This document shows positions 1 through 10,498 of a stretch of 64,000 bases of DNA, one piece after another. The stretch covers positions 186,001 to 250,000 of the forward strand of contig JAJFKB010000024.1 in assembly GCA_021773395.1 (NCBI GenBank), in the 5' to 3' direction. The translations under genes and the position numbers were made by a program. This stretch comes from Gammaproteobacteria bacterium (lineage in GTDB: Bacteria > Pseudomonadota > Gammaproteobacteria > Pseudomonadales > IMCC2047). The notes below the pieces were generated by a model. The model ran no database searches. It worked only from the letters and a program-made list of their open reading frames with translations, and was not told the origin of the DNA. How positions within the stretch are numbered: position 1 is the first letter of the stretch; every line of letters starts with the position of its first letter.

Positions 1-1017
1 AAGCTGAACAAACACGATATTCAGGGAAATCAGCAAAAGCTCACTGAGATCTACCTGCTCGGCGACACCCATACCCTGGACAAAGAAGAGATAGAATGCC
101 TGCCGGCCGTTGAACGTGTCATACGAATTTCTGAGGAATACCGAATCCTCGGGCGACACAAAGATAATTTGCTGACTTCCGGCTTTACCTACAACGATGT
201 GCGCTTTGATCAACAGGGGCTGAATATATTTGCCGGCCTTTGTGCGGTGGACAATCCTCAACATGTAGAGCTGATGATGAAGGCGCTTAAAGAGAACGGC
301 CAGCAATGCACTCGCATGGGCGCCTACAAGCCTCGTACCAACCCCTATTCCTTTCAAGGGCATGGTGATACCTGCTTGCCTTATGTTTTTGAGCTGGCAG
401 GCAAATATGGCATCAAAGTGATCGCCATGGAGATCACTCACGAAGCGCATATTGATGAGATTCATGAATGCCTGGAGAAATCAGGTAATCCCACCGGAGT
501 GATGCTACAGATTGGCACCCGTAACACGCAGAATTTTGAACTGCTAAAGGCCATCGGCCGCCAGAACACTTACCCTGCACTGCTCAAACGTGGTTTTGGC
601 ATTACCCTGAATGAATCGCTCAACGCCGCAGAGTACCTGGCCAGCGAAGGCAACTCAAATGTGATTTTCTGTTTACGCGGAATGAAAAGCGAATATGGTT
701 TACCCCACCGTAATCTGGTGGACTTTGCTCATGTTCCCGTCATTAAACGACTGACCCGTATGCCGGTCTGTATCGATCCATCTCACTCGGTGGGAACTCG
801 AGAACTGGCGCCTGACGGTTTGATGGATGTTATGCACGCCACAGCCCAGGGAATCATTGCCGGAGCCAATATGGTATTGGTGGACTTTCACCCAGCACCG
901 ACCAAGGCCCTGGTGGATGGCCCTCAGGCACTGCTTCTTGAGGAATTACCTGTGTTTTTGGAAGACGTACAGATTGCACATGAGGCCTACAAGAAACGCT
1001 GTGCGTTATTCAGCTAG
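1..1017 (+). CDS. 3-deoxy-7-phosphoheptulonate (DAHP) synthase, 5' end outside window
   Basis: First step of the shikimate pathway: condenses phosphoenolpyruvate and erythrose 4-phosphate to DAHP in the cytoplasm. The frame is open from the first base, so the N-terminus is missing; the first in-frame ATG-like start inside is not the true start. The visible start is the tail of a ferredoxin-like N-terminal domain (LPAVERVIRISEEYRILGR) that is typical of type I-beta enzymes. It is followed by the barrel with the RMGAYKPRTNPYSFQGHG substrate loop and the metal-binding DPSHSVGTRE motif near the C-terminus. Domain order fits the regulatory-domain-plus-barrel (AroF/AroG-beta) subfamily and not the E. 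coli AroFGH subfamily. It is convergent with the nqr operon and separated from it by a hairpin. The exact subtype, and whether another domain was fused upstream, cannot be told. Confidence 0.9.
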   Translation, partial: KLNKHDIQGNQQKLTEIYLLGDTHTLDKEEIECLPAVERVIRISEEYRILGRHKDNLLTSGFTYNDVRFDQQGLNIFAGLCAVDNPQHVELMMKALKENGQQCTRMGAYKPRTNPYSFQGHGDTCLPYVFELAGKYGIKVIAMEITHEAHIDEIHECLEKSGNPTGVMLQIGTRNTQNFELLKAIGRQNTYPALLKRGFGITLNESLNAAEYLASEGNSNVIFCLRGMKSEYGLPHRNLVDFAHVPVIKRLTRMPVCIDPSHSVGTRELAPDGLMDVMHATAQGIIAGANMVLVDFHPAPTKALVDGPQALLLEELPVFLEDVQIAHEAYKKRCALFS

Positions 1018-1039
1018 TTTGGCTATTTCAAGCGAGGCG

Positions 1040-1066
1040 AAGGCAGGACAATGGTTCCTGCCTTTA
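1040..1066. terminator. Candidate intrinsic terminator after DAHP synthase gene
   Basis: Perfect 9-bp inverted repeat AAGGCAGGA / TCCTGCCTT with a 7-nt loop, lying 23 bp past the stop codon and followed by only three T residues. It sits between two convergent transcription units. The short T tract makes it a weak rather than a certain terminator. Confidence 0.5.
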
Positions 1067-1149
1067 AGCCGGCTCTGTTAAATCAATATCCCATTTATCA
1101 TGTACTCGATGGCTAATGTAACTCAAGCCAACCAGTGCTTTTTTTGTTT

Positions 1150-1368
1150 TTATTGTTCGCTCTGTTCCAGCTGTTTCAACGCTATCTTGCGTTTTTTCCT
1201 CTCACACTCTTTATCTTTGCCACTGCATACATCACAGGCTGACTTCATGCCAATTGCACTGAGTCCACCGCAGGAGCCACTAATAGGTTTCCCAGCAAAC
1301 ATGACACCCACAGACATCACTAATACGATCAATAGCATTACTGCGAAAACAACCAATACAATAGACAT
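1150..1368 (-). CDS. nqrM: NqrM, Na(+)-NQR maturation factor
   Basis: Small (72 aa) inner-membrane protein needed to mature the Na(+)-translocating NADH:quinone reductase, where it is thought to deliver iron to the Cys ligands of NqrD/NqrE. One N-terminal membrane helix (residues 2-25) is followed by a conserved cysteine cluster: CGG at 33-35 and CDVC at 45-48. A Lys/Glu-rich tail follows. Length and cysteine pattern match the family (formerly DUF539). A GAGG ribosome site lies 7 nt before the ATG. It is the last gene of the nqrABCDEF-apbE-nqrM operon, the usual position for it. Confidence 0.93.
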   Translation of the reverse strand: MSIVLVVFAVMLLIVLVMSVGVMFAGKPISGSCGGLSAIGMKSACDVCSGKDKECERKKRKIALKQLEQSEQ

Positions 1369-1401
1369 AAAAACCTCAATTTTAAGGTAACTGCTTAACG
1401 A

Positions 1402-2448
1402 TCAGTTTAACCAGCTTGAAAAGGCGCTGGATGCATGCTCGACAAATCCAGCCCCATCTTTAACAATCAGCAAAACAGGCAAATTATGCTTGTTAGCAAA
1501 AGCTAAGGCGCGCTCATCTCCCATTACATTCAAAGCCGTCGCCAGCGCATCCGCTGTGGCACTGGTATCAGCCAGCACGGTAACTGAAGCCAGTTGATGG
1601 GTAATGGGATAGCCCGTCACCGGATCGATCGTATGAGAGTACCGCTTGCCTTCTTGCTCGAAATAATTACGATAATCTCCTGAAGTAGCCACCGCGATAT
1701 CCGTCAAATCCAGCACACGCTGCACGGATCGTTGGCCAGGAACAGGCAATTCAATCGCGATTCGCCAAGGCTCTGAACCAGGCTTGGTGCCACGAGCTCG
1801 TATCTCTCCACCCACTTCAACCATGTAGCTTTCAATACCCTGTTCATCCAGGTATTTTGCAACCTGGTCAACTGCATACCCTTTTGCAATGGCTGACAGG
1901 TCTAATGTCAGGGGTGTTTGCTTCTTTAGCGCTGGCGGAGACAGTCTTACTTCTAGCGACTGATAACCAACCCGCTCAAGTTCCTGCTCAATATCCTGTG
2001 GTGATGGTAGCTCAGGCTTCCTATAGGTCGGACCAAAGCCCCATAGATCCACCAGCGATGCAACCGTCACATCAAAGGCACCGCCAGTCTGCTCACTAAT
2101 AGTCAGGGCCAGCGAAACAACATCAGCGGTCGCTTTTGATACCGGAAACCACTGATCCGTACCAAACCTATTAAACCGGCTTACTTCGGAATCTGGCAAA
2201 TAGGTCGACATTAACTGGTTAACCTGTGCCAATCGCCGCTCTATATCCCGCTTAACCTCTTCCGCGGCATTCGCAGACACGGAATAATACTTAACATGAA
2301 ACTGGGTGCCCATGGTTGGACCGGACAGGCTAATCTGGCCCGGTTCTTCCGCAGAACACCCTGACAGCAATAACCAAAATAGAATTATCGCCGGTTTAAC
2401 TAATCCTTTCAGCGATAACCACCTTTCAGTACTAACCACCAAAGTCAT
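1402..2448 (-). CDS. apbE: ApbE, FAD:protein FMN transferase (lipoprotein)
   Basis: Transfers FMN from FAD onto a threonine of NqrB and NqrC in the periplasm, an essential step in pump assembly. The N-terminus has a lipoprotein signal (hydrophobic IILFWLLL, then lipobox LSGC), so the enzyme is anchored in a membrane facing the periplasm. The family motifs [35 protein letters not shown] and [10 protein letters not shown] are present in order. The start is uncertain. An upstream ATG at 2475 would overlap nqrF by 44 bp; I chose the next ATG at 2448. A CTG at 2412 preceded by AAAGGTGG is a further option and would still keep the signal peptide. Its substrates, carrying SGAT motifs, are encoded in the same operon. 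Confidence 0.92.
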   Translation of the reverse strand: MTLVVSTERWLSLKGLVKPAIILFWLLLSGCSAEEPGQISLSGPTMGTQFHVKYYSVSANAAEEVKRDIERRLAQVNQLMSTYLPDSEVSRFNRFGTDQWFPVSKATADVVSLALTISEQTGGAFDVTVASLVDLWGFGPTYRKPELPSPQDIEQELERVGYQSLEVRLSPPALKKQTPLTLDLSAIAKGYAVDQVAKYLDEQGIESYMVEVGGEIRARGTKPGSEPWRIAIELPVPGQRSVQRVLDLTDIAVATSGDYRNYFEQEGKRYSHTIDPVTGYPITHQLASVTVLADTSATADALATALNVMGDERALAFANKHNLPVLLIVKDGAGFVEHASSAFSSWLN

Positions 2449-3661
2449 CAAGCAGAATATTCTCTGGCTCAACACCGAGATCCTCCAGCATTTTGATAAC
2501 TGCCGAGTTCATCATGGGTGGCCCACACATGTAGAACTCACAGTCTTCAGGAGCCGGGTGGTCTTTCAAATAATTTTCATAGAGCACATTATGAATAAAC
2601 CCTGTGTACCCGGTCCAGTTATCTTCCGGCATAGGATCGGACAAGGCAACATGCCATTCAAAGTTCTCATTTTCTTCAGCGAGCTTGTCGTATTCATCCT
2701 GGTAGAACATTTCACGCATACTGCGCGCGCCGTACCAGAAAGATATCTTACGTTTGCTGCCCAGACGCTTAAGCTGATCAAAGATGTGCGAACGCATGGG
2801 GGCCATACCTGCACCACCACCAATAAAGACCATTTCAGCATCGGTTTTCTTAGCGAAAAACTCACCAAAAGGACCGAACACATCAATTTCATCACCCGGC
2901 TTTAAGCTAAACACATAGGATGACATTTTACCTGCTGGGTAATGCGTCCCAGGTGGTGGCGATGCAACCCGGATGTTAAATTTAACGATACCTTTTTCTT
3001 CCGGATAATTGGCCATTGAGTAAGCGCGGACTACTTTCTCTGTCACATGGGATTCATGCTTCCATATATCAAAACGATCCCAATCTTCGTGATACTCTTT
3101 ACCTATATCAAAATCTTTGTAATGGACATGATGTGGTGGCACTTCCAACTGAACGTAGCCACCGGCCCTGAAATCAACACTTTCGCCTTCAGGTAATTCC
3201 AACACCAACTCTTTAATAAAGGTTGCCACGTTGTCATTCGAGCGAACCTTGCATTTCCAATGCTTGACGCCGAAGACCTCTTCCGGCACTTCAATTTTCA
3301 TATCCTGCTTTACTGCTACCTGACAGGACAAACGCTCCCCTGCACGTTTTTGTCCGCGCGTAAAATGTCCCTCTTCCGTCGGCAGCATCGATCCACCACC
3401 TTCCAGCACGGTACATTTGCACTGTGCGCAGGTACCGCCTCCACCACAGGCGGAGGACAGAAAGACACCTGCGCTCGCGAGTGTTTGTAGTAGTTTATCG
3501 CCCGCCGGCACCTCAATGGTATGCTCTGGATCGCCATTAATTTCAATGGTAACCGCGCCGGAGCTAACGAGTTTCGCCCTGGCCATCAGGATCACAACCA
3601 CCAAAAACAGCACGATGGCGGTGAACATTCCGACCCCTAAATAGATGTCTGATAAATTCAT
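2432..3661 (-). CDS. nqrF: NqrF, NADH-oxidising subunit of Na(+)-NQR
   Basis: Entry point of electrons into the Na(+) pump: oxidises NADH through FAD and passes electrons to a [2Fe-2S] cluster. A single N-terminal membrane helix (residues 5-27) is followed by a plant-type ferredoxin domain with ligands C72, C78, C81 and C113. Next is a ferredoxin-reductase-like FAD domain ([11 protein letters not shown]), then an NADH-binding domain ([11 protein letters not shown], and CGPPMMN near the end). Length (409 aa) and the terminal DDFGG are as in the family. It lies 33 bp after nqrE, and the 3' end overlaps apbE. Confidence 0.97.
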   Translation of the reverse strand: MNLSDIYLGVGMFTAIVLFLVVVILMARAKLVSSGAVTIEINGDPEHTIEVPAGDKLLQTLASAGVFLSSACGGGGTCAQCKCTVLEGGGSMLPTEEGHFTRGQKRAGERLSCQVAVKQDMKIEVPEEVFGVKHWKCKVRSNDNVATFIKELVLELPEGESVDFRAGGYVQLEVPPHHVHYKDFDIGKEYHEDWDRFDIWKHESHVTEKVVRAYSMANYPEEKGIVKFNIRVASPPPGTHYPAGKMSSYVFSLKPGDEIDVFGPFGEFFAKKTDAEMVFIGGGAGMAPMRSHIFDQLKRLGSKRKISFWYGARSMREMFYQDEYDKLAEENENFEWHVALSDPMPEDNWTGYTGFIHNVLYENYLKDHPAPEDCEFYMCGPPMMNSAVIKMLEDLGVEPENILLDDFGG

Positions 3662-3694
3662 GGTTAAACCTTTCCCATTTGCCCGTTCAATTGA

Positions 3695-4306
3695 TTAGAG
3701 TTGGATGCCAGAAAATGACATAAACCCAAGTGACATCAAACCAACGGTAATAAAGGTGATGCCTAGCCCACGCAACCCATGAGGCACGTCACTGTATTTC
3801 AATTTCTCTCGTATACCGGCCAGCGTAGCAATAGCCAACGCCCAGCCTGTGCCTGAGCCCAAGCCATAAACCACACTCTCTGCGAAATTGTAGTCTCGTT
3901 CCACCATAAAGAGTGAGCCGCCCATAATGGCGCAGTTTACGGTAATCAAGGGTAGAAAAACCCCCAACGCGTTATACAGAGCGGGCACGTAGCGATCCAG
4001 AAACATTTCCAGGATCTGCACCAACGCCGCGATGACACCGATATAACTCAACAGGCCTAAAAAGCTCAGATCCGCTTCAGGAAAACCGGCCCAGGCCAAA
4101 GCGCCATCAGCCAGCAGGTAGGTATAGATCAAGTTGTTGACGGGAACGGTGATGGTCTGAACCACGACCACGGCAACCCCTAAACCAATGGCTGTCTGTA
4201 CCTTCTTGGAAACCGCCAAGAAGGTACACATGCCGAGGAAAAAGGCTAAAGCCATGTTTTCCACAAACACGGCCTTCACAAATAGACTTAAGTAATACTC
4301 AAACAT
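3695..4306 (-). CDS. nqrE: NqrE, membrane subunit of Na(+)-NQR
   Basis: Integral membrane subunit (203 aa, six helices) that together with NqrD holds an intramembrane iron centre and takes part in Na(+) translocation. The conserved half-helix cysteines occur in FLGMCTF near residue 27 and in VNCAIMGG near residue 120, the mirrored positions expected for the NqrD/NqrE/Rnf family. The start ATG shares one base with the nqrD stop (TAATG), indicating translational coupling. Confidence 0.96.
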   Translation of the reverse strand: MFEYYLSLFVKAVFVENMALAFFLGMCTFLAVSKKVQTAIGLGVAVVVVQTITVPVNNLIYTYLLADGALAWAGFPEADLSFLGLLSYIGVIAALVQILEMFLDRYVPALYNALGVFLPLITVNCAIMGGSLFMVERDYNFAESVVYGLGSGTGWALAIATLAGIREKLKYSDVPHGLRGLGITFITVGLMSLGFMSFSGIQL

Positions 4307-4977
4307 TAGTGGGCCTCCTGCATGCTGGTTGTTTGCGGTGCTAACTCATATTCTTTAGCTTCCACCTGATTGGGCTTCCAACTACGTAATGCCCAGATCA
4401 GCAAGCCGATGATGAAAAATGCGCTGGGAGGCAGCAACAACAGACCGTTGGGCACATACCAGCCACCATCATTCACCAGGGACAGTATCTCGATACCAAA
4501 CAACTTGCCTGCTCCGAACAATTCGCGAATGACCGCTACTGAAATCAGCAGCACGCTATAGCCCAAGCCATTACCAATTCCGTCCAGGAAACTCAGTCCG
4601 GGAGGATTTTTCATAGCGAAGGCTTCGGCACGACCCATTACAATACAGTTGGTGATAATCAAACCGACAAACACCGACAGCTGTTTGCTGATGCTATAGG
4701 CGTAGGCTTTAAGTATCTGATCCACAACTATTACCAAAGAGGCAATAATGATCATCTGTACGATAATCCGTATGCTGCTGGGAATATGGTGACGGATCGC
4801 AGCAATCGACAGGTTTGAAAAAGCCGTTACCATAGTCAGTGCGATACACATGACCAGGGTGACCTGTAAACTGCTGGTAACCGCGAGCGCTGAACAGATT
4901 CCGAGGATCTGCAACGCAATCGGATTATTTTCAAATATGGGTGATACTACAACTGATTTCGCGGTGACTTCTGACAT
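4306..4977 (-). CDS. nqrD: NqrD, membrane subunit of Na(+)-NQR
   Basis: Partner of NqrE in the membrane core of the pump, with inverted topology and the same cysteine-bearing half helices ([10 protein letters not shown] near residue 29; [14 protein letters not shown] near residue 110). The ATG at 4977 was chosen because GGGAGAGG lies 7 nt upstream. A GTG at 4983, overlapping the nqrC stop, would add two residues. The family is homologous to RnfE/RnfA, but NqrF, ApbE and NqrM in the same operon settle the assignment as Nqr. Confidence 0.96.
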   Translation of the reverse strand: MSEVTAKSVVVSPIFENNPIALQILGICSALAVTSSLQVTLVMCIALTMVTAFSNLSIAAIRHHIPSSIRIIVQMIIIASLVIVVDQILKAYAYSISKQLSVFVGLIITNCIVMGRAEAFAMKNPPGLSFLDGIGNGLGYSVLLISVAVIRELFGAGKLFGIEILSLVNDGGWYVPNGLLLLPPSAFFIIGLLIWALRSWKPNQVEAKEYELAPQTTSMQEAH

Positions 4978-4979
4978 AA

Positions 4980-5750
4980 TCACACCTCTCCCGCACGTAA
5001 ATTAGCCAAATAGGAACCAAAGCCTTTCTCACCCAGCCAGAACCGAATAAGATTCTCCACCCCATTACTAGTCAAGGTGGCGCCGGAAAGACCGTCTACT
5101 TTGTACATTGCTCGAGGGTCACTCGGATCTACTGACTTCACCAGCTCAATCTGAGTCTGGCCCTGTTCGTCAAAGACGCGCTTACCAACCCATTGCGATT
5201 TCCAGCGTGGATTATCCACTTCACCGCCGAGCCCAGGGGTTTCAGCATGAGAATAAAACCCTAAACCAGCGACCGTGTTACCGTCGCCTTCCAAGGCCAG
5301 AAAACCGTAGAGCGTAGACCACAAACCATAGCCGTGAACGGGAATAATAATGCGATCCAACTTGCCCTCTTTTTCTAGCAGGTAAACCGTCGCATAACGC
5401 TCGCGACGATTAATGCTGGCGATATCGACATCGTCACTTAGCTCATCTGAAAGCTTAGGATTTTTCGCCGCTTTTCTTTGGTCGTAGGTTTCCGCATCCA
5501 CTGCTGTGGTATAAACACCAGCATCTAAATCCACTACCTTGGGCGTAAACTGCAGGAACAGTGTATTAATATCCTGTCCTTTGGTTTCAAAGCCTGCCGC
5601 AGCAAGAATATTGGTTTTACGGTCGAGTGCCTTATTCGCCAGCTGCACTGGTTTTAGGATTACGGCTGCACCGGACACCACGATTGAACAGACCAGGCAA
5701 AGCAGCAACGCTACTTTGACAGTTTTTTGAACGGTATCATTACTAGACAT
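4980..5750 (-). CDS. nqrC: NqrC, FMN-carrying subunit of Na(+)-NQR
   Basis: Membrane-anchored periplasmic subunit (256 aa) that carries FMN bound covalently through a phosphoester to a threonine. One N-terminal helix (residues 11-33) is followed by the FMN-binding domain. The flavinylation motif SGAT is at residues 222-225, with T225 the predicted attachment site, the position I recall for Vibrio cholerae NqrC. The GLYSTLYGF-like stretch [13 protein letters not shown] and the AETPGLGGE motif are typical. The start overlaps nqrB by 8 bp. Confidence 0.97.
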   Translation of the reverse strand: MSSNDTVQKTVKVALLLCLVCSIVVSGAAVILKPVQLANKALDRKTNILAAAGFETKGQDINTLFLQFTPKVVDLDAGVYTTAVDAETYDQRKAAKNPKLSDELSDDVDIASINRRERYATVYLLEKEGKLDRIIIPVHGYGLWSTLYGFLALEGDGNTVAGLGFYSHAETPGLGGEVDNPRWKSQWVGKRVFDEQGQTQIELVKSVDPSDPRAMYKVDGLSGATLTSNGVENLIRFWLGEKGFGSYLANLRAGEV

Positions 5751-6939
5751 TGCGTACTGCCCTCCGCTTGATGTTAGCCTGAATCACAAAGTGATCGATC
5801 AAAGGTGCAAACAGGTTACCAAACAGAATCGCCAGCATCATGCCCTCAGGGAAGGCCGGATTGACCACACGAATCAGTACCACCATAACTCCGATCAGCG
5901 CGCCGAATATCCATTTACCGGTATCCGTCATGGATGCCGAAACCGGGTCCGTCGCCATAAACAACATGCCGAAGGCAAAACCACCCAGTACCAGATGCCA
6001 ATCCCAGGTCATGGCAAACATCGGGTTGCTATCAGATCCAATCATATTAAAAATCAACGACATTGCGATCATACCGAGCATGACACCGGAAACAATACGC
6101 CAGGAGGCGATCTTAGTGTAAAGCAACACCGCTCCACCGATAAAGATTGCCAAGGTTGAAGTCTCGCCGATCGAACCAGGAATCATTCCGATAAAGGCAT
6201 CTATCCAGCTGTAATTGATCGCCTCGACACCACCCAGCGCAGCTAGACCTAAAGGTGTTGCGCCGCTGAAACCATCGACCGCGACCCACACCGCATCACC
6301 CGACATCTCTGCCGGATAGGCGAAAAACAGGAAGGCACGACCCGCCAAGGCTGGGTTAAGGAAGTTTTTACCCGTACCACCGAACACTTCTTTTGCAATC
6401 ACCACGCCGAAGGAAATACCCAGCGCCGCCTGCCACAATGGAATATCGGGAGGAACGATCAACGCAAACAATATCGAAGTAACGAAAAAGCCTTCATTCA
6501 CTTCATGGCCACGAATCATGGCAAATAGCACTTCCCAGAAGCCACCGACGAGGAAAACCACCAGGTAGATCGGTACTAAATACGCAGCGCCATGGATAGT
6601 ATTATCCAAAACACTGTTAGCGTCATAGCCTGCGAACAACTCAATCAAGCCACCGCGCCATCCTTCAACGGCGGCAATACCCATGCTGGCCATCGCTTCA
6701 TTAGCCAGATGTCCCAGATTCCACATCCCAAAAAACATGGCTGGGAATGCGCAGAGCCAAACGGTTATCATGATGCGCTTAAGGTCTATGCCATCTCTAA
6801 CATGCGAGGCATTTTTGGTGACCGAAGGCGGTGTATATAAAAAGGTGTCCGTCGCTTCGTATAACGCGAACCATTTTTCGTGTTTGCCGCCTTTGGTTAC
6901 ATGCGGCTCTATTTTGTCGAGTATTTCTCTTAAGCCCAT
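5743..6939 (-). CDS. nqrB: NqrB, membrane subunit with covalent FMN
   Basis: Largest membrane subunit (398 aa, about ten helices). It carries a covalent FMN and riboflavin and forms part of the Na(+) path and quinone site. A soluble N-terminal stretch (residues 1-50) precedes the helices. The ApbE target motif DGFSGAT is at residues 222-228, with T228 the expected flavin ligand. [20 protein letters not shown] and the [15 protein letters not shown] loop are family signatures. It starts 3 bp after the nqrA stop, so the two are co-translated. Confidence 0.97.
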   Translation of the reverse strand: MGLREILDKIEPHVTKGGKHEKWFALYEATDTFLYTPPSVTKNASHVRDGIDLKRIMITVWLCAFPAMFFGMWNLGHLANEAMASMGIAAVEGWRGGLIELFAGYDANSVLDNTIHGAAYLVPIYLVVFLVGGFWEVLFAMIRGHEVNEGFFVTSILFALIVPPDIPLWQAALGISFGVVIAKEVFGGTGKNFLNPALAGRAFLFFAYPAEMSGDAVWVAVDGFSGATPLGLAALGGVEAINYSWIDAFIGMIPGSIGETSTLAIFIGGAVLLYTKIASWRIVSGVMLGMIAMSLIFNMIGSDSNPMFAMTWDWHLVLGGFAFGMLFMATDPVSASMTDTGKWIFGALIGVMVVLIRVVNPAFPEGMMLAILFGNLFAPLIDHFVIQANIKRRAVRNV

Positions 6940-6942
6940 GTC

Positions 6943-8292
6943 TTAACCCTCTTTCTCAATACGATCAAGATTGCTGCGCAAGATCGGTCCGAATTCATAT
7001 TTACCCGGACACACATAGGTGCAGAGCGCCAAATCTTCTTCATCCAGCTCTAGGCAGCCTAGGGATTGTGCCGTTTCAACATCGCCGACAACCAGAGACC
7101 TTAATAGGTGCGTAGGCAAAATATCCAGAGGCACTACTTGCTCGTATGCGCCGATAGGAACGATCGCCCTGGGGCTACCGTTGGTCGTGGTTGTCATTGC
7201 AAATTTCTTATTGCGAAACAACTTAGACAGGTAAATATTCATCACGGAGTGCTTGTTAGCGCCGGGACTCATATAGCCCAGCAGATCGCGGGTTATGTTT
7301 TCCTGAACCACTGACACCTGATTATGATATCTGCCCAGATAAGCCAGTGGCCCTCGGGCCGTGCGACCAGAATGAACTGAACCGGAAATGGTACGATTTT
7401 CCTGACCTGATTCATCGCATTGACCTGCAGTCAATTCCTCTAGACTGGCGCCGACACGGGTACGAATCAGACGCGGCTGAGTCACACGCGGACCTGCCAG
7501 TGCAACCACACGATCCATATAAAGTTGCCCGGTAGTAAATAGCTTACCCACCGCAATCACGTCCTGATAGCCTATGTGCCACACTATCCTTTTATCCGAA
7601 GCCGGATCTAAATAATGTATGTGCGTACCGACCAATCCTGCTGGATGCGGACCCGCGAACTCTTCAACCTGTATAGAAGGTGCACTGCCATTGGGTATAT
7701 CTGCGCCAGGCTCTTTACAGAGATAGACGCGTCCAGGCGTTAATTTACTAAGCACATCCAGGCCAGTTGCAAAATCATTCGAGTGTTCGGCAATAATCAC
7801 TTGCGGATTGGCCGCCAATGCGTTGCTGTCCATCGCAGCGACAAAGATTGCAACAGGTTGAGTGCCCGGCTGCGGAACTTTGCTAAAAGGTCGCGTGCGC
7901 AACGCAGTCCAGAGGCCGGAATTAACCAGATTTTGCTCAACCTGTGCAGCGCTTAACCCGGAGATTTGAGAGGCTTCGTAGCGGTCAAAACTCTCCGCTT
8001 CGTCACCTTCAACATCGATCACCACCGACTGAAGCACACGTTTATCTCCACGATTAATGGCCGATATTGTGCCCGCCGCTGGTGCCGTGTATCTGACACC
8101 TTCCGTTTTTTTGTCTGTAAATAACAGCTGCCCCTTACGAACCCGGTCGCCCTCCCTGACCTCCATCGTAGGCTTCATGCCCACATAGTCGCTACCTATT
8201 ATAGCGACGGTTCTCGCTGTCGCGCCGTCATAAATCTTCTGTTCCGGCTCGCCAGCGATAGGCAGATCCAAACCTTTTTTGATCTTGATCAT
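6943..8292 (-). CDS. nqrA: NqrA, cytoplasmic subunit of Na(+)-NQR
   Basis: Soluble cytoplasmic subunit of the pump (449 aa from this start), associated with quinone binding and with NqrB. The N-terminus [14 protein letters not shown] is the family signature, which is why I use the ATG at 8292 and not a TTG four codons upstream with no ribosome site. Other family stretches are [20 protein letters not shown], a biotinyl-lipoyl-like fold, and [16 protein letters not shown] near the end. It is the first gene of an eight-gene minus-strand operon (nqrABCDEF, apbE, nqrM). The promoter should lie in the ~190 bp between here and the GAPDH gene, but I saw no clear -35/-10 pair. Confidence 0.96.
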   Translation of the reverse strand: MIKIKKGLDLPIAGEPEQKIYDGATARTVAIIGSDYVGMKPTMEVREGDRVRKGQLLFTDKKTEGVRYTAPAAGTISAINRGDKRVLQSVVIDVEGDEAESFDRYEASQISGLSAAQVEQNLVNSGLWTALRTRPFSKVPQPGTQPVAIFVAAMDSNALAANPQVIIAEHSNDFATGLDVLSKLTPGRVYLCKEPGADIPNGSAPSIQVEEFAGPHPAGLVGTHIHYLDPASDKRIVWHIGYQDVIAVGKLFTTGQLYMDRVVALAGPRVTQPRLIRTRVGASLEELTAGQCDESGQENRTISGSVHSGRTARGPLAYLGRYHNQVSVVQENITRDLLGYMSPGANKHSVMNIYLSKLFRNKKFAMTTTTNGSPRAIVPIGAYEQVVPLDILPTHLLRSLVVGDVETAQSLGCLELDEEDLALCTYVCPGKYEFGPILRSNLDRIEKEG

Positions 8293-8486
8293 AAGCTTCG
8301 CCAATTAAAATTAAAATTAATAAACCACTTTGTGCCCTACCGACTTTACAGATACGGCACCAAAATCACTTACTGGCCTGAGTTGCTGTACAGGTCAGTT
8401 TTAACGGGCTGATATCGAAGTGATAGAAACCCTTTACTACTCGAGCTCCCTAGCGGAACCCGATAACAATTATCTCGGCTTAAATG

Positions 8487-9938
8487 CTACTCTTGCACCG
8501 GGTAAACTGGCAGGGTTGCATGGGTAATTTGCCTCAAAATACGGACCACCTGGCAGGCATAGCCGAATTCATTGTCATACCATACGTACAACACACAATG
8601 ATTTCCGTTAGCAATCGTAGCTAACGCATCAAAAATTCCAGCCGCTCTGGTACCCACAAAATCGGAAGATACCGCTTCGGGAGAATTCGAGTAATCAACC
8701 TGCTTCTGCAAATCTGAATGTAATGCAATGTAACGCATGTAATCGTTAATTTGATCCCTGTCCGCCTGCTGTTCCAGGGTCAGATTCAAGATCGCCAGCG
8801 ATACGTTCGGCGTAGGTACGCGTACCGAACTACCTGTTAACTTCCCTTCCATTTCAGGCAAAGCCTTGGATACCGCCTTAGCTGCGCCTGTTTCCGTCAA
8901 TACCATATTCAATGCCGCACTGCGGCCACGTCGATCACCCTTATGGTAGTTGTCAATCAGATTCTGGTCATTGGTATAGGCGTGAACTGTTTCGACATGA
9001 CCGTTAGTTACGCCAAATTTATCATTCATGGCTTTCAAAACTGGCGTAATGGCATTTGTTGTACAGGATGCCGCGGATAAGATTTTGTCACTATCTTCAA
9101 TGATCTGATTATTGATGCCATGTACAACATTCTTGATGCTGCCCTTCGCTGGCGCCGTCAACAAAACCTGGGCAATACCTTTGGCTTGTAGATGCAAAGA
9201 AAGGCCCTCTTCATCACGCCATTTACCGGTATTGTCAACGACTACAGCATTGTCGATGCCATATGCTGTGTAGTCGATAGTCTCTGGGGATTCTGAATAG
9301 ATGACCTGAATTTGTTGGCCATTAACTATAATTGAAGTATTTTCTTCATCGATATTCACTACGCCTTTGAAAGAGCCGTGCACCGAGTCTTTCATCAACA
9401 GGCTGGCTCTTTTTGCCAAATCGTTGCCTTTCCCTTTACGGACAACAATAGCTCGTAACCGAATACCTTTCCCACCTCCGGTACGATCACAAAGTAAGCG
9501 CGCAAGTAGTCGCCCGATACGGCCAAACCCGTATAACACCACATCCTTGATCTCAGCAGCTTCCTGATGTTCAGAGATACAGGCATCCGCCAATTCCAGT
9601 TTCAGGAAATCTGTCAATGACTGGTCGCCATCATGCGATTGGTACTTAACAAACAATTTCCCAAGATCAATGTGGGAAGGAGCAAGCGAAAGCCCTGAAA
9701 GTGACTGCAATACTTCCAGACTATCAAAGGGGGACAGCGTGACATTTTCCACTTGCTGAACGAATTCATGCGCCATCATGATGTCATTGACCGTGCGCTT
9801 AACAATCAGCCGACCAAAAATTGAAGTTTCAACGGAATGATCTCGGTAAAGAGTGCCTACCAGAGGAACCATCGCCTCTGCAGCACGTTCACGTTCTTCC
9901 CAATTCTTTGAGCATGAGTCGAAAATATCTGGTGTCAC
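8487..9938 (-). CDS. Glyceraldehyde-3-phosphate dehydrogenase, N-terminally extended form
   Basis: Interconverts glyceraldehyde 3-phosphate and 1,3-bisphosphoglycerate with NAD(P). The catalytic domain begins near residue 132: Rossmann motif GFGRIGRLLARLL at 137-149, catalytic C292 in SCTTN, and a C-terminal WYDNEFGYACQVVRI. About 130 extra residues precede it, making 483 aa against roughly 335 for the classic enzyme. This matches the long GAPDH form I remember next to nqr and mfd in Pseudomonas. The start is a GTG; a TAGGG stretch lies 7 nt upstream. The gene stands alone, divergent from mfd. Whether it works in glycolysis or gluconeogenesis is not shown by the sequence. Confidence 0.9.
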   Translation of the reverse strand: MTPDIFDSCSKNWEERERAAEAMVPLVGTLYRDHSVETSIFGRLIVKRTVNDIMMAHEFVQQVENVTLSPFDSLEVLQSLSGLSLAPSHIDLGKLFVKYQSHDGDQSLTDFLKLELADACISEHQEAAEIKDVVLYGFGRIGRLLARLLCDRTGGGKGIRLRAIVVRKGKGNDLAKRASLLMKDSVHGSFKGVVNIDEENTSIIVNGQQIQVIYSESPETIDYTAYGIDNAVVVDNTGKWRDEEGLSLHLQAKGIAQVLLTAPAKGSIKNVVHGINNQIIEDSDKILSAASCTTNAITPVLKAMNDKFGVTNGHVETVHAYTNDQNLIDNYHKGDRRGRSAALNMVLTETGAAKAVSKALPEMEGKLTGSSVRVPTPNVSLAILNLTLEQQADRDQINDYMRYIALHSDLQKQVDYSNSPEAVSSDFVGTRAAGIFDALATIANGNHCVLYVWYDNEFGYACQVVRILRQITHATLPVYPVQE

Positions 9939-10498
9939 AAGCAGTACCCTAAATTGATTGTCGTTACCAACGAATCGAAATCCATTGCATTTACAAGGCG
10001 AATCTCCAAATTAGCGACCCAACGAGCCACTCGAAATGCCCCAATTTTGGCGCGCGTATTCTCTCATAGAACAGCGCCTTTCTCTATTATTTTTTTGCTT
10101 TGCAAAGAAGTTTTTTTAGATGAATTAACTTTTTAAATACAAGGATTTAGATTCCATGATATAGGTCATTTTTTAAAATTTAATTTAATGCTTACTTTAA
10201 CTGTTAATACTAACCAACCTATTGACTTTCCCCCATCATATGTTGCCACAAACAAATCTGCGACAGACTCCACTACGCTGCCATCCAGCCCAATATTCAG
10301 ATAATTGAGCAAAGTAGACCAAAGCTCAACAAAGTGACCGCCGTCGCACAATACCGCGCCTTTTCAGAAGACTTAAGTAGAGAAAGAAATTAGTCGCTGA
10401 CGCCACCAACCTAATTAAGGTCCCAGTAACTGATAGGATTTTGCCGCACGCTTTAGTACACTAGCCTGCTTTTTCTTCCCGATATCGAGTTATCATCA
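9939..10498. other. Divergent intergenic region between GAPDH gene and mfd
   Basis: About 560 bp with no supportable gene. Positions 10085-10200 are strongly A/T-rich and could act as an UP-like or curved promoter region for either gene. A 61-codon minus-strand open frame (10166-10351, TTG start) has fairly protein-like composition but no ribosome site and no recognisable domain; it may be a gene remnant. No convincing -35/-10 pair was found. Confidence 0.4.

Noticed and set aside
1100-1390. 96-codon plus-strand open frame opposite nqrM
   Set aside because: It is the complement of nqrM, whose family signature, ribosome site and operon place are clear.
2306-2905. 199-codon plus-strand open frame opposite apbE and nqrF
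   Set aside because: Shadow of two well-identified genes; no ribosome site or domain of its own.
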